Assembly: GCF_015221995.1 (NCBI RefSeq) | Contig: NZ_JADFFM010000001.1 | Location: 2,232,001 to 2,296,000, forward strand | Reading direction: 5' to 3' | DNA from: Mucilaginibacter boryungensis | GTDB lineage: Bacteria > Bacteroidota > Bacteroidia > Sphingobacteriales > Sphingobacteriaceae | Length of the DNA: 64,000 nt | Part shown: positions 1-8,151 of the stretch, one piece after another | How positions within the stretch are numbered: the first letter of the stretch is position 1 | How the letters are laid out: every line of letters begins with the position of its first letter | Position numbers and translations under genes: made by a program | Notes under the pieces: generated by a model | The model's database searches: none | The model's input: the letters and a program-made list of their open reading frames with translations, nothing else | Told to the model about the DNA's origin: nothing

Positions 1-2
1 GC

Positions 3-53
3 ATTGTTGACCTGCTGTTTAACCAGGGGCCGCAAACCATAAATTACCTGTAA
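3..53 (+). CDS. C-terminal end of an unidentified upstream gene (partial)
   Basis: The third forward frame is open from the window edge for 16 codons and stops with TAA at 51-53. It ends in residues FNQGPQTINYL. The stop shares its last base with the corA ATG (TAATG), the usual layout of translationally coupled genes. Too little is visible to name the product. The other two frames also stop within this stretch, so the call rests mainly on the coupling. Confidence 0.5.
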   Translation: MVDLLFNQGPQTINYL

Positions 54-1183
54 TGGATAGTAAAAGAAAACCCCGCATTAAATTAACGCTTAAAAAACGA
101 CTGGGCAATGTAGGCGATAGCCCCGGTATGATCCATATTGCCGAGGATGCCATGAAGCCCCAGATCAATATCTTTTCGTATAACGAGAAGGAATTGGTAA
201 CCTCGAAAGGAACTAATATTGATGTGATACTGGAACAGTTTAAAACTTGCGATAAGCATTATCACTGGATACAGATAAACGGGCTGGGCGATAAAAAACT
301 GATAGAATCCATTGGCGAACACCTGAAGATCAACCCGCTGGTTTTAGAAGATATTACCAGCAGCCATCAAAGGCCAAAGTTTGAGGAATATGACGATTAT
401 GTTTTCGCGGTAAGCCGGATTATGCGCCTTAACGGCGATAACGAACTTGAAAATACTCAATTTTCAGCCATTGTAAAAAAGCATCTTATCATTAGTTTTG
501 AGGAAGACCACGAAGAACGCTTTGAAGCTGTAAAAGCCCGTTTAAAAGGCGGCAAAGGCGCTATCCGTACCGCGGGCCCGGGCTATATGTGCTATGCCTT
601 AACCGATACTATCATCGATCAGTATTTTGTGATACTGGCCTGTATTGGTGATAATTTGGATGGTGTGGAAGATCAGCTATACCTAAAGGCCGATAAAAGC
701 ATTATGTATAATGCCCAGCACCTTAAGCGGTCGCTTATTGTAATGCGGCGTGCCAGCTGGCCCGAACGCGATAAGGTAAACGATATGATCCGCACGGACA
801 GTCCGCTGATAACCGCCGAAGTTAAGACCTTCCTGCGCGATGCTTACGACCACTGCATCCAGATTATGGACTTGATAGAAAGTTACAAGGAAATTACCTC
901 CAGTATTATCGATCTGTACCTGTCTATGGTAAGCAACCGCATGAATGAAATTATGAAGGTGCTGACAATTATCTCGGTTATATTTATTCCGTTGACTTTC
1001 ATCGCCGGTATTTATGGCATGAACTTTTCCCGCATCGGTGCCGATGGTAAAACTGTCATTCCCGATAACATGCCCGAACTTTACTGGAACCATGGCTACG
1101 TTTATGCCTGGGCATTAATGCTGTTAATTGCAGGTGTGCAGTTGTATATATTTTGGAAAAAGGGTTGGTTTAACAGGTTGTAA
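53..1183 (+). CDS. corA: CorA-family magnesium/cobalt transporter
   Basis: Inner-membrane divalent cation channel of 376 residues, a normal length for CorA. A long charged, helical cytoplasmic domain fills about residues 1-300. Two C-terminal transmembrane helices follow, with the signature YGMNF (GMN at 322-324) at the end of the first; this forms the selectivity filter in known CorA proteins. The periplasmic loop after GMN is followed by the last helix and a basic tail (KKGWF). The ATG overlaps the stop of the preceding frame, suggesting cotranscription. The gene ends before a perfect bidirectional terminator. Confidence 0.95.
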   Translation: MDSKRKPRIKLTLKKRLGNVGDSPGMIHIAEDAMKPQINIFSYNEKELVTSKGTNIDVILEQFKTCDKHYHWIQINGLGDKKLIESIGEHLKINPLVLEDITSSHQRPKFEEYDDYVFAVSRIMRLNGDNELENTQFSAIVKKHLIISFEEDHEERFEAVKARLKGGKGAIRTAGPGYMCYALTDTIIDQYFVILACIGDNLDGVEDQLYLKADKSIMYNAQHLKRSLIVMRRASWPERDKVNDMIRTDSPLITAEVKTFLRDAYDHCIQIMDLIESYKEITSSIIDLYLSMVSNRMNEIMKVLTIISVIFIPLTFIAGIYGMNFSRIGADGKTVIPDNMPELYWNHGYVYAWALMLLIAGVQLYIFWKKGWFNRL

Positions 1184-1216
1184 GAGCCCCTCCCAAACCC
1201 TCCCCGGAAGGGGGCT
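1184..1216. repeat. GC-rich dispersed-repeat-like element, left copy
   Basis: Directly after the corA stop lies a C-rich stretch followed by a G-rich one (ctccccggaaggggg), able to fold as CCCC-GGAA-GGGG. A related element lies at 1264-1295 on the far side of the terminator. Its base composition is unlike the AT-rich spacers elsewhere. From memory, such CCCTCCC...GGAGGG blocks are dispersed in Sphingobacteriaceae genomes; this window alone cannot prove it. Confidence 0.5.
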
Positions 1217-1224
1217 ATATAAAC

Positions 1225-1257
1225 AATAAAAGCGCCTCTTATAAAGGCGCTTTTATT
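1225..1257. terminator. Bidirectional intrinsic terminator between corA and msrA
   Basis: A perfect 13-bp stem (1225-1237 with 1245-1257) with a 7-nt loop. The GC core AGCGCC/GGCGCT is flanked by A and T runs on both sides, so it can terminate corA and the convergent msrA. Confidence 0.9.
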
Positions 1258-1263
1258 TAAGAA

Positions 1264-1295
1264 CCCTCTCCTCCGGAGAGGGCAGGGTGAGGCCC
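1264..1295. repeat. GC-rich dispersed-repeat-like element, right copy
   Basis: Holds CCCTCTCC-tcc-GGAGAGGG, a perfect 8-bp stem with a 3-nt loop, followed by cagggtgaggccc. Together with 1184-1216 it brackets the terminator, so the whole corA-msrA spacer is three stacked hairpins. Function unknown. Confidence 0.5.
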
Positions 1296-1300
1296 ATTTC

Positions 1301-1954
1301 TTACTTCTGATACTCAGGTTTTAAATAACTTTTCATCGCCTTGCGCATCTTCATCACCTTAGGTTCAGAAACCGATACGATATACGCCCTGTCGGGATGC
1401 TCTTTATAATATCCCTGGTGATAATTCTCGGCCGCATAAAATGTTTTGAAAGGTACAATTTGAGTTACAACCGGGCTGCTGTAATGCTTAGAGGCATTCA
1501 CTTCCTTAACGGCATCTTCTAATATCTTCTTTTCCTCGGGTGTGCGATAAAAGGCTACCGAACGGTAACTAGCGCCTTCATCGGGCCCCTGCCTGTTCAA
1601 GGTAGTAGGGTCGTGAAAGCTAAAGAACGCCTTAACCAAAGTTTCATAACTGATCACCTTGGGGTCATAGTAAACCTGTGCAGACTCGGCATGTCCGGTA
1701 GTTTCGGTACAAACTTCCTCGTAAGTTGGGTTTGCAGTTTTCCCGCCGGCATAACCAGCCACCACCTTGTTCACGCCCTTCAATTCAGAAAACACTTCGC
1801 TACTGGCCCAAAAACAACCGCCTGCAAAGGTGGCTACCGCTTCGCCGGGGGCTGGTTTAGGTAACCTGGCCATATCCATATCACCGCGTTTGTTTTGCGC
1901 GTTGGCGCAGCCTATAAACAGGACAGCCAACAGGTATATACTTAATTTTTTCAT
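1301..1954 (-). CDS. msrA: Peptide methionine sulfoxide reductase MsrA, exported
   Basis: Reduces methionine-S-sulfoxide in oxidised proteins. The catalytic motif GCFW is present (Cys at about residue 47 in AGGCFW), followed by family blocks VVAGYAGG, THAE-type TTGHAESAQVYYDP and the ENYHQGYY segment. Residues 1-20 form a signal sequence ending FIGCANAQ; FIGC is close to a lipobox, so it may be a lipoprotein facing the periplasm, otherwise it is cleaved after AQ. At 217 residues it is slightly longer than cytosolic MsrA because of this leader. Monocistronic by its surroundings, and convergent with corA. Confidence 0.95.
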   Translation of the reverse strand: MKKLSIYLLAVLFIGCANAQNKRGDMDMARLPKPAPGEAVATFAGGCFWASSEVFSELKGVNKVVAGYAGGKTANPTYEEVCTETTGHAESAQVYYDPKVISYETLVKAFFSFHDPTTLNRQGPDEGASYRSVAFYRTPEEKKILEDAVKEVNASKHYSSPVVTQIVPFKTFYAAENYHQGYYKEHPDRAYIVSVSEPKVMKMRKAMKSYLKPEYQK

Positions 1955-2029
1955 TTATTTTTTATTGTTTAGTAGTATTTACGTTGAATTCCTTACAACG
2001 GTTGGTCATCACAATATCATTCTATTTTT

Positions 2030-3328
2030 TTAGACATCCTCTACCTGCATTTTCACCGTGTCAAAGCCACGGACGATCAACCGGTTATCACTATCTTTAT
2101 TAAAATAGTTAATGGCCCAGCTAAAAAACACGATCAGCTTATTACTAAAACCCGCAAGGGATAATAAATGGACAAACATCCATAACAACCAGGCAAAAAA
2201 GCCCTGAAAATGCAACCGGCCAATATCTGCTACCGCCCTGTTACGGCCTACAGTTGCCATGGTACCTTTATCAAAATATTTAAAGGGCACAGCCGCTTCG
2301 CCCTTAATTATTCTTAACAGGTTTTTTGCCAGGTGTTTACCTTGTTGCATAGCTACCGGCGCTACGCCGGGCAAGCCTTCGGGCAACTCCGGTGTAATCA
2401 TCGCGGCTACATCGCCTATAGCAAATATATTGTGGTAGCCATCTACCCTGCTAATGTCATCCGTTTTTACGCGGGTACCACGTGTAAGGGGGGCTAAAGT
2501 CATCCCTTCCGGCACTTCTCCCCTTACCCCTGCTGCCCAGAAAACATTGCGTGTTTTCATTACGGTACCGTCATCAATAGTAAGGGTCAAGCCGTCGTAA
2601 TGCTCCACATGGACGCTATTTTTAACCACAACGCCCCTATCAATTAAAAACTGTTTTGCTTTGCAGGATGCCCCTTCAGACATGGCGGCCAGCAATTCGG
2701 GTTTACCCTCGGCCAGCAAAACTTTCATATCATCTAAACACAAACCAGGATAATCCTTGCATAAAATATGCATCCTCATTTCGGCCAAAGCGCCGGATAG
2801 TTCAACCCCTGTTGGGCCGCCACCTACCACCACAAAGGTTAATAGGGCTTGTCTTTCTTCCTTGTCGGTAGTTATTAGCGCCTTTTCAAGGTTTTGCAGG
2901 ATAAGGGCCCGCAGGTTCAGCGCTTCGGGCAGGTTTTTCATAGGCATCGCATGGTGTTCAATTTCCTCACTTCCGAAAAAATTGGTATTAGCACCGGTTG
3001 CAACTACCAGGTAATCGTATTTAATGTCCCCGATATTCGTATGCAGCGTGTTGGCTTCCGGATTTATTTTTTGTACCGCGGCCATCAGAAAAGTGAAATT
3101 CTTTTGCCCGGCAAAAATGCGACGTACGGGGAAAGCGATAGAATCACCCTCTAAAGCGCCCATAGCCACCTGGTAAAGCAATGGCTGAAAGGTGTGATAG
3201 TTATGTTTATCCAGCAAAACAACTTCAACTGGTGTGTTTTTAAGATTTTTTGCTACTTGTATACCGCCAAACCCTGCCCCTATTATTACAATGCGGGGCA
3301 CGCCGGCAGTGGTATTTAAAAGATCCAT
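2030..3328 (-). CDS. ndh: Type II NADH dehydrogenase (NDH-2), FAD-dependent
   Basis: Single-subunit, non-proton-pumping NADH:quinone oxidoreductase of 432 residues. The N-terminus holds the FAD-binding Rossmann motif GAGFGG (near residue 17) and a second dinucleotide motif VVGGGPTGVE for NADH. Further family features are ATGANTNFFG, the FAIGD block binding FAD near residue 300, and VAMQQGKHLAKN. The C-terminal part has a hydrophobic amphipathic segment (about 375-410) expected to anchor it on the cytoplasmic face of the inner membrane. It is read leftward and divergently from the hydrolase at 3465. Confidence 0.92.
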   Translation of the reverse strand: MDLLNTTAGVPRIVIIGAGFGGIQVAKNLKNTPVEVVLLDKHNYHTFQPLLYQVAMGALEGDSIAFPVRRIFAGQKNFTFLMAAVQKINPEANTLHTNIGDIKYDYLVVATGANTNFFGSEEIEHHAMPMKNLPEALNLRALILQNLEKALITTDKEERQALLTFVVVGGGPTGVELSGALAEMRMHILCKDYPGLCLDDMKVLLAEGKPELLAAMSEGASCKAKQFLIDRGVVVKNSVHVEHYDGLTLTIDDGTVMKTRNVFWAAGVRGEVPEGMTLAPLTRGTRVKTDDISRVDGYHNIFAIGDVAAMITPELPEGLPGVAPVAMQQGKHLAKNLLRIIKGEAAVPFKYFDKGTMATVGRNRAVADIGRLHFQGFFAWLLWMFVHLLSLAGFSNKLIVFFSWAINYFNKDSDNRLIVRGFDTVKMQVEDV

Positions 3329-3464
3329 ATGTAGTGTATAACGGCCAGGGCCGCAGCTGCTTTTGTAACAAACAAGCAGATATAGCCCGCTTATGTTTTC
3401 AATAATACCAAATTTCGGGAGATTTCTTAAGGATTTAGTACTTTTAGCATTGATTTACATTAAA

Positions 3465-4424
3465 ATGAAATTCCAATACCCCTTATTTATCCTGCTTTTT
3501 TTAACTATTGCGTCTAAAGCCCAGATACGAAATGTAAACAGCCAGACCGACGGCAAATATGTACATGTTAACGGCGCCAAACTTTGGGTGGTAACCGTTG
3601 GCGAAGGCGATCCTATTATATTTATTGCCGGTGGCCCGGGAAACTCGCACCTTGGCCTGCGCAGTTTCGATCCGCTGGCACAAAACCATCATCAACTGAT
3701 TTATTTTGACGCCTTTGGCCGTGGAAAGTCGGACACCGCGGCTTTGGTAAGTGAATATACCCTGGCGCGTGATATTGAGGACATTGAGGGGTTGCGTAAA
3801 GCACTTAAATTAGACAAGATCAGCGTTTTGGGCCACTCATACGGTGGTGTAGTGGCACAGGGTTACGCGGTTAAATACCCCCAGCACCTGAGTCACTTAA
3901 TATTGGCTAATACCTTTCACAGTTTTGTAATGTGGCAGGAGAATGATGATAATTCAAACCACGAGATAAAGACCAACTATCCCGAAGTTTGGAACGAACT
4001 AATGAAGATCAGGGAAAAAGGCGCGGTTTCCAGCGATGCCAAACACCAGGAGATCTATAGCCGCGTTCCTTACGGCTTTTTATATGCCTATAACCCGGCC
4101 AGGTTTGAAGGCAAAGGAGGCGATGATTACCCTAATCTCAACAACACCAAATTATACTACCAGATGGTAGGTAAAGACGGCGACTTTATAGTAGGTGGCG
4201 ATATCGGCACTTTCGATTACCGTAAGCAATTAAAAGACCTGAAAATGCCAGTACTAATTATAGGCGGGCGTTATGACCGTGTAGCCGTGCCCTGGATGAT
4301 GGTAAAGTTTAAACAATATTGCCCGCAAGCCGAATTTGTGATGTTTGAGCACTCGGGCCATAACCCGCAGGTGGAAGAACCTAACCGCGAGTTTTCGGTT
4401 ATTAATGCTTTTTTGGCGAGATAG
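3465..4424 (+). CDS. Secreted alpha/beta hydrolase, proline iminopeptidase-like (S33)
   Basis: An in-frame ATG at 3465 gives a clean signal peptide (basic start, hydrophobic core, SKAQ cleavage), preferred over the upstream start at 3393. The mature part shows the alpha/beta-hydrolase order: HGxP-type GGPGNS oxyanion loop, YFDAFGRGKSD (D-x-R-G-x-G-x-S family block), nucleophile GHSYGG (Ser at about residue 125), acid in GGRYDRV and His in HSGHNP. This pattern fits proline iminopeptidases and related esterases; the substrate cannot be told. It acts in the periplasm or outside. A weak hairpin follows before argB. Confidence 0.8.
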   Translation: MKFQYPLFILLFLTIASKAQIRNVNSQTDGKYVHVNGAKLWVVTVGEGDPIIFIAGGPGNSHLGLRSFDPLAQNHHQLIYFDAFGRGKSDTAALVSEYTLARDIEDIEGLRKALKLDKISVLGHSYGGVVAQGYAVKYPQHLSHLILANTFHSFVMWQENDDNSNHEIKTNYPEVWNELMKIREKGAVSSDAKHQEIYSRVPYGFLYAYNPARFEGKGGDDYPNLNNTKLYYQMVGKDGDFIVGGDIGTFDYRKQLKDLKMPVLIIGGRYDRVAVPWMMVKFKQYCPQAEFVMFEHSGHNPQVEEPNREFSVINAFLAR

Positions 4425-4513
4425 CAGGGCAATACTCTACTAAATCAGTAGAATTTTAAGTTTTAAACTGATTTTTTGCGGTGGTTTCCCTATTTTCGCA
4501 GCAATTAGTAATT

Positions 4514-5305
4514 ATGCAATCGCTGTACATCATAAAAATTGGCGGAAACGTTATAGATAATTCTGAAAGCCTGCACAAGTTTTTGGAAGACTTTACTGCG
4601 CTTAAAGGTTACAAGATATTAGTTCATGGCGGTGGCAAAGTAGCTACACAACTATCTGAAACTTTAGGCATTGAAGCCAAACTGGTAGATGGCAGGCGTA
4701 TAACGGATATTGAAACCCTGCGCGTGGTTACCATGGTTTACGGTGGTTTGATCAATAAAAACATTGTGGCACAGTTACAACGCTATGGCAGTAATGCTAT
4801 TGGCTTAACCGGTGCCGATGGTAACCTGATAAAAGCTAAAAAACGTCCCATAAAAACAATTGATTATGGCTTTGTGGGCGATTTGGATGATAATTCGGTT
4901 AATGCTAACGGTATCAGCAGCTTGCTGGAAGCCGGCTTCACCCCTGTTTTTAGCGCACTGACACATGATGGCGACGGGCAATTGCTGAACACTAACGCCG
5001 ATACTATAGCATCAGCCCTGGCGGTTGCTATGTCGGGTTTATATAGTACCACACTGATCTATTGCTTTGAAAAGAAAGGCGTATTGCAGGATATTGATGA
5101 TGAGGATTCATTGATACGTGATATTAATCCGGAGCGTTATGATGAACTGAAGGCAGCCGGGATAATCCACAGTGGCATGCTGCCTAAGCTGGATAATGCC
5201 TTTAGTGCCATTGATTTTGGTGTACAGGCAGTAATTATCGGTCATGCTAATGATTTGAACAAACTAAATGATGAAGCTTCATTTGGTACACGATTAAGTA
5301 AATAA
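4514..5305 (+). CDS. argB: N-acetylglutamate kinase (or acylglutamate kinase)
   Basis: Second step of arginine synthesis: ATP-dependent phosphorylation of N-acylglutamate. Amino-acid-kinase fold with KIGGNVID at the N-terminus (phosphate-binding Lys and Gly-Gly), LVHGGGK, DGRRIT and a C-terminal SGMLPKLDNA block. Starting at the ATG at 4514 puts KIGG at the usual distance from the N-terminus and gives 263 residues. An upstream start at 4481 would add an atypical extension. proC begins 3 bp after the stop, so the two are cotranscribed. Some Bacteroidota use succinylated intermediates, so the acyl group is not settled. Confidence 0.9.
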   Translation: MQSLYIIKIGGNVIDNSESLHKFLEDFTALKGYKILVHGGGKVATQLSETLGIEAKLVDGRRITDIETLRVVTMVYGGLINKNIVAQLQRYGSNAIGLTGADGNLIKAKKRPIKTIDYGFVGDLDDNSVNANGISSLLEAGFTPVFSALTHDGDGQLLNTNADTIASALAVAMSGLYSTTLIYCFEKKGVLQDIDDEDSLIRDINPERYDELKAAGIIHSGMLPKLDNAFSAIDFGVQAVIIGHANDLNKLNDEASFGTRLSK

Positions 5306-5308
5306 ACC

Positions 5309-6121
5309 ATGAGCACAAAACATATAGCCATTTTAGGCAGCGGAAACATTGGGCTTTCATTAGCCAAAGGATTGGTTAAAGCAGAAATTTACAACCCTGC
5401 CCAAATAACCCTGACGCGCCGCAATATAGCCGCCCTTGTACCTTTAAAAGATGCAGGCTACCAAACCACCGGCAATAATGCAGAAGCGGTTAACAATGCT
5501 ACAATAATAGTATTAGCCATATTGCCCCAGCAATTAAACAAGCTGCTTGATGAGATCAAACCGTCAATTGACCCGGCAAAGCATTTACTGATCTCGGTAG
5601 TATCGGGCGTAAGCTGCCAGGATATCCGTAAGCATTTAGGTTTAGATGTACAAGTGGTGCGTGCAATGCCTAATACAGCAATCGCCATTGGGCAGTCCAT
5701 GACTTGCATTGCCACCGATACCGCGTCTGACGATAACATCAAATTGGTTACTTCGTTGTTTGATACTGTGGGTGTAAGTATCCGTATTAACGAGGAACTG
5801 ATGACATCGGCTACGGCTTTATGCGCTTGCGGCATTGCATTTTTCCTGCGTTCTATCCGCGCGGCATCACAAGGCGGTACTGAAATTGGTTTCCACGCGC
5901 ACGATGCTTTAAAGATGGCTGCCCAAACTGCCAAGGGTGCTGCCGACCTGCTACTGCAACTTGCATCGCACCCGGAGCAGGAGATTGATAAAGTGACATC
6001 GCCAAAAGGCTGTACCATTGCGGGCTTAAATGAGATGGAGCATAACGGTTTTAGCTCGGCCATGATCAAAGGCATCAAAACATCAGCTGAAAAAGCAGGC
6101 GTGTTATATAAAGAATCCTAA
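5309..6121 (+). CDS. proC: Pyrroline-5-carboxylate reductase
   Basis: Last step of proline synthesis, NAD(P)H-dependent reduction of pyrroline-5-carboxylate. Residues 6-20 give the Rossmann motif ILGSGNIG. VVRAMPNTAIAIGQ and the C-terminal TSPKGCTIAGLNEME block are hallmarks of ProC. 270 residues, the family norm. It follows argB by 3 bp, so glutamate-derived arginine and proline synthesis are joined in one transcript; the aspartate kinase starts 37 bp later. Confidence 0.93.
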   Translation: MSTKHIAILGSGNIGLSLAKGLVKAEIYNPAQITLTRRNIAALVPLKDAGYQTTGNNAEAVNNATIIVLAILPQQLNKLLDEIKPSIDPAKHLLISVVSGVSCQDIRKHLGLDVQVVRAMPNTAIAIGQSMTCIATDTASDDNIKLVTSLFDTVGVSIRINEELMTSATALCACGIAFFLRSIRAASQGGTEIGFHAHDALKMAAQTAKGAADLLLQLASHPEQEIDKVTSPKGCTIAGLNEMEHNGFSSAMIKGIKTSAEKAGVLYKES

Positions 6122-6158
6122 ATCAATAATTCAAAACACATAATTCAATATTGAACTC

Positions 6159-7544
6159 ATGTTCACAGTAGAGAAAATAGGCGGCACATCCATGAGTGCC
6201 CTGAAAGACGTAATTAATAACATTATCCTATATAACCGTACCGGCGATGAGTTATACAACCGCATTTTTGTGGTTTCGGCATTCTCGGGTGTTACTAATA
6301 TCCTGTTAGAAAATAAGAAGACCGGAGAACCGGGTGTGTACCACCGCCTGGCCCAGCACCAGGATTTCCATAAACCGCTGAAAGACCTGGTAACTAAACT
6401 TAAAGAGATCAACACACAATACGTTGAGCTGGGTTTAAATTTGAAGGTAGCTGATGAATTTATTGAAAACCATGTGCATGAAGCACAAAAATACCTGGAA
6501 AACCTATCTAACATACTGGCATCGGGTTATGTAAGTAAGGATGGTATTTTACAGGCAGCGCGGGAAATATTAGCATCTATAGGTGAAAGTCATTCGGCTT
6601 TCAACTTCACCAATATTTTGCAGAACATGGGTATTAATGCCACCCTTGTTGATCTGAGCGGGTTGCACGACCATCGCTCGTTCACCATAGACCAGCGTAT
6701 CAAAGATGCCTTCAAGGATATTGAACTGGAAAAAACTATTTGCATTGTAACAGGCTATGTAAAAGGCACCGAAGGTATTATGCGCGAGTTCGACCGTGGC
6801 TATAGCGAAGTTACGTTCAGCAAAATAGCTGAAGAACTGAAACCTGCGGAAGCCATTATCCATAAAGAATACCACCTTTCAACAGCCGATCCGGGGATTG
6901 TAGGGATAAAAAACTGTATCCCTGTAGGTAACACCAACTATGATATTGCCGATCAGTTAGCCGATGTGGGCATGGAAGCGATCCACCCCAAGGCCTCAAA
7001 ACCTTTAGAGATAAATGGCATTAACCTGCGCATTAAAAACACTTTTGAGCCGGCACACTCAGGCACGCTTATTACCAAAGATTTTATTTGTGAGACCAAG
7101 CGTGTAGAAGTAATTACCGGCACTGACAAATTGATCCTGATCGATGTATACGATCCATTAATGGTGAGCAATGTTGGTTCGGATTTGAAAATTATGCAGA
7201 TATTTTTCGATCATAACGTTAGTTATATATTTAAAGCAACCAGCGCGAACAGTATCTCTATAGTAATTTGGGAACGTGATTTTGATAAAAAGCTTATCCG
7301 GGAACTGGAAGAGAACTTTGAAAAGGTAACTGTTGAGAAAACCGCCATGGTGTGTATGTTAGGCACCAATATGGATCAGCCGGGTTTATTAGCCCGTGCC
7401 GCTGCAGCTTTAACAGATGCGGGTATTAATATCCAAAGTGCGGGTTTTGCTTTGCGCAAGGTAAATATTCAGTTTTTGGTAGCACGCGAACATTTTAAAA
7501 GCGCGGTAATAGCCTTGAACAAAGCAATGTCTGATAATAAATAA
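6159..7544 (+). CDS. Aspartate kinase with C-terminal ACT region, ectoine-type N-terminus
   Basis: Phosphorylates aspartate, the entry to lysine, threonine and methionine synthesis. The kinase signature is VEKIGGTSMS at residues 4-13 in place of the usual KFGGTSV; from memory this variant is typical of Ask_Ect-like aspartokinases. Further family blocks are HPKA (GMEAIHPKAS) and the tandem ACT region over about residues 310-455 (TNMDQPGLLARAAAALTDAG). 461 residues. It shares a direction with argB-proC and ends at a good terminator. No ectoine genes are in the window, so ordinary amino-acid synthesis is likelier. Confidence 0.88.
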   Translation: MFTVEKIGGTSMSALKDVINNIILYNRTGDELYNRIFVVSAFSGVTNILLENKKTGEPGVYHRLAQHQDFHKPLKDLVTKLKEINTQYVELGLNLKVADEFIENHVHEAQKYLENLSNILASGYVSKDGILQAAREILASIGESHSAFNFTNILQNMGINATLVDLSGLHDHRSFTIDQRIKDAFKDIELEKTICIVTGYVKGTEGIMREFDRGYSEVTFSKIAEELKPAEAIIHKEYHLSTADPGIVGIKNCIPVGNTNYDIADQLADVGMEAIHPKASKPLEINGINLRIKNTFEPAHSGTLITKDFICETKRVEVITGTDKLILIDVYDPLMVSNVGSDLKIMQIFFDHNVSYIFKATSANSISIVIWERDFDKKLIRELEENFEKVTVEKTAMVCMLGTNMDQPGLLARAAAALTDAGINIQSAGFALRKVNIQFLVAREHFKSAVIALNKAMSDNK

Positions 7545-7564
7545 ACGCTGATGCTGGCATAAAA

Positions 7565-7598
7565 TAAAAGGTCGCATAATAATCTATGCGACTTTTTA
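7565..7598. terminator. Terminator after the aspartate kinase
   Basis: Stem GTCGCATA/TATGCGAC (7571-7578 with 7585-7592) extended by a G-T and four A-T pairs, 6-nt loop, then T-rich sequence on the plus strand. It also overlaps the stop of the GH16 remnant on the other strand, so it may serve both sides. Confidence 0.8.
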
Positions 7599-7733
7599 TT
7601 TTTGATATACTCTTACATAGTCCACCTCAAATTTATTGGGGAATTTGGTGCACCGTCAATATCAAACTCGTTGGCCCACGCTTTGTGAGCAACCACGAGT
7701 TTTTCAAGGCAACATCTTTGCGCATAGTTTATT
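7596..7733 (-). pseudogene. Decayed C-terminal tail of a GH16-type glycoside hydrolase
   Basis: Read leftward, 7649 to 7596 encodes TKFPNKFEVDYVRVYQK and a TAA stop. The ending VDYVRVYQ is the characteristic last strand of GH16 laminarinase-like enzymes. Just upstream, in another frame, lies WANEFDIDG, which joins plausibly to TKFPNKF if a frameshift is allowed, and the frame carrying the tail has stops before it. No longer coding region remains before the response regulator begins at 7734. I infer a remnant of a lost gene; the identification rests on a short motif. Confidence 0.5.
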
Positions 7734-8129
7734 TCATTTTACTGCTGCTTGTACCCGGTCAATCACCTCTGCCAGTTCTTCAAGATTAAAAGGTTTAGCC
7801 AGGTAAGCATCAGCTCCAGCATTTTGCGCTAATAATTCAATATCTGCATTTGCCGAAAAGTAGATCACCGGTATGTTTTGGAAGCGGGGAGAATTTTTTA
7901 ATATTTGAGTTGCAACCACCCCTCCCTTATCTGGTATCCAATTATCCATAAAGATAACAGTAGGGTGCACCGGAGCGAGCTTATCCAAAATATGGTTGCA
8001 ATTATTAAAAGTGTGGACACTCCAACCCTGTTCAGTCAGAATATAAGAACAGATCGACAGAATATCTTCATCATCATCAAAAATGGCAATGCTTTTTTTG
8101 GGTTGATCGGTAATGGTTATTGGAGACAT
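7734..8129 (-). CDS. Single-domain response regulator (CheY-like)
   Basis: 131 residues forming only a REC domain: acidic pocket FDDDED (18-22), phosphoacceptor Asp62 in FMDNWIP, a Ser in YFSANA and the conserved Lys-Pro in YLAKPF. There is no output domain, so it acts by protein contact or as a phosphate shuttle. It is the last gene of a leftward run of three, 22 bp after the REC-kinase, so it probably takes phosphate from one or both kinases upstream. Confidence 0.9.
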   Translation of the reverse strand: MSPITITDQPKKSIAIFDDDEDILSICSYILTEQGWSVHTFNNCNHILDKLAPVHPTVIFMDNWIPDKGGVVATQILKNSPRFQNIPVIYFSANADIELLAQNAGADAYLAKPFNLEELAEVIDRVQAAVK

Positions 8130-8151
8130 TAATTAATAATTGTTATAATGG

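Noticed and set aside
5458..6078. Long minus-strand open frame (206 codons) opposite proC
   Set aside because: Fully antisense to a clear ProC gene; Ser- and Cys-rich composition and no family motif. It is a shadow of the coding bias on the other strand.
6159..7544. An ectoine synthesis locus suggested by the aspartate kinase type
   Set aside because: No ectA, ectB or ectC genes are present; neighbours are argB and proC.
7586..7789. 67-codon plus-strand open frame after the aspartate kinase
   Set aside because: It begins inside the terminator hairpin and runs into the response regulator gene. The minus strand explains the sequence better as a GH16 relic.
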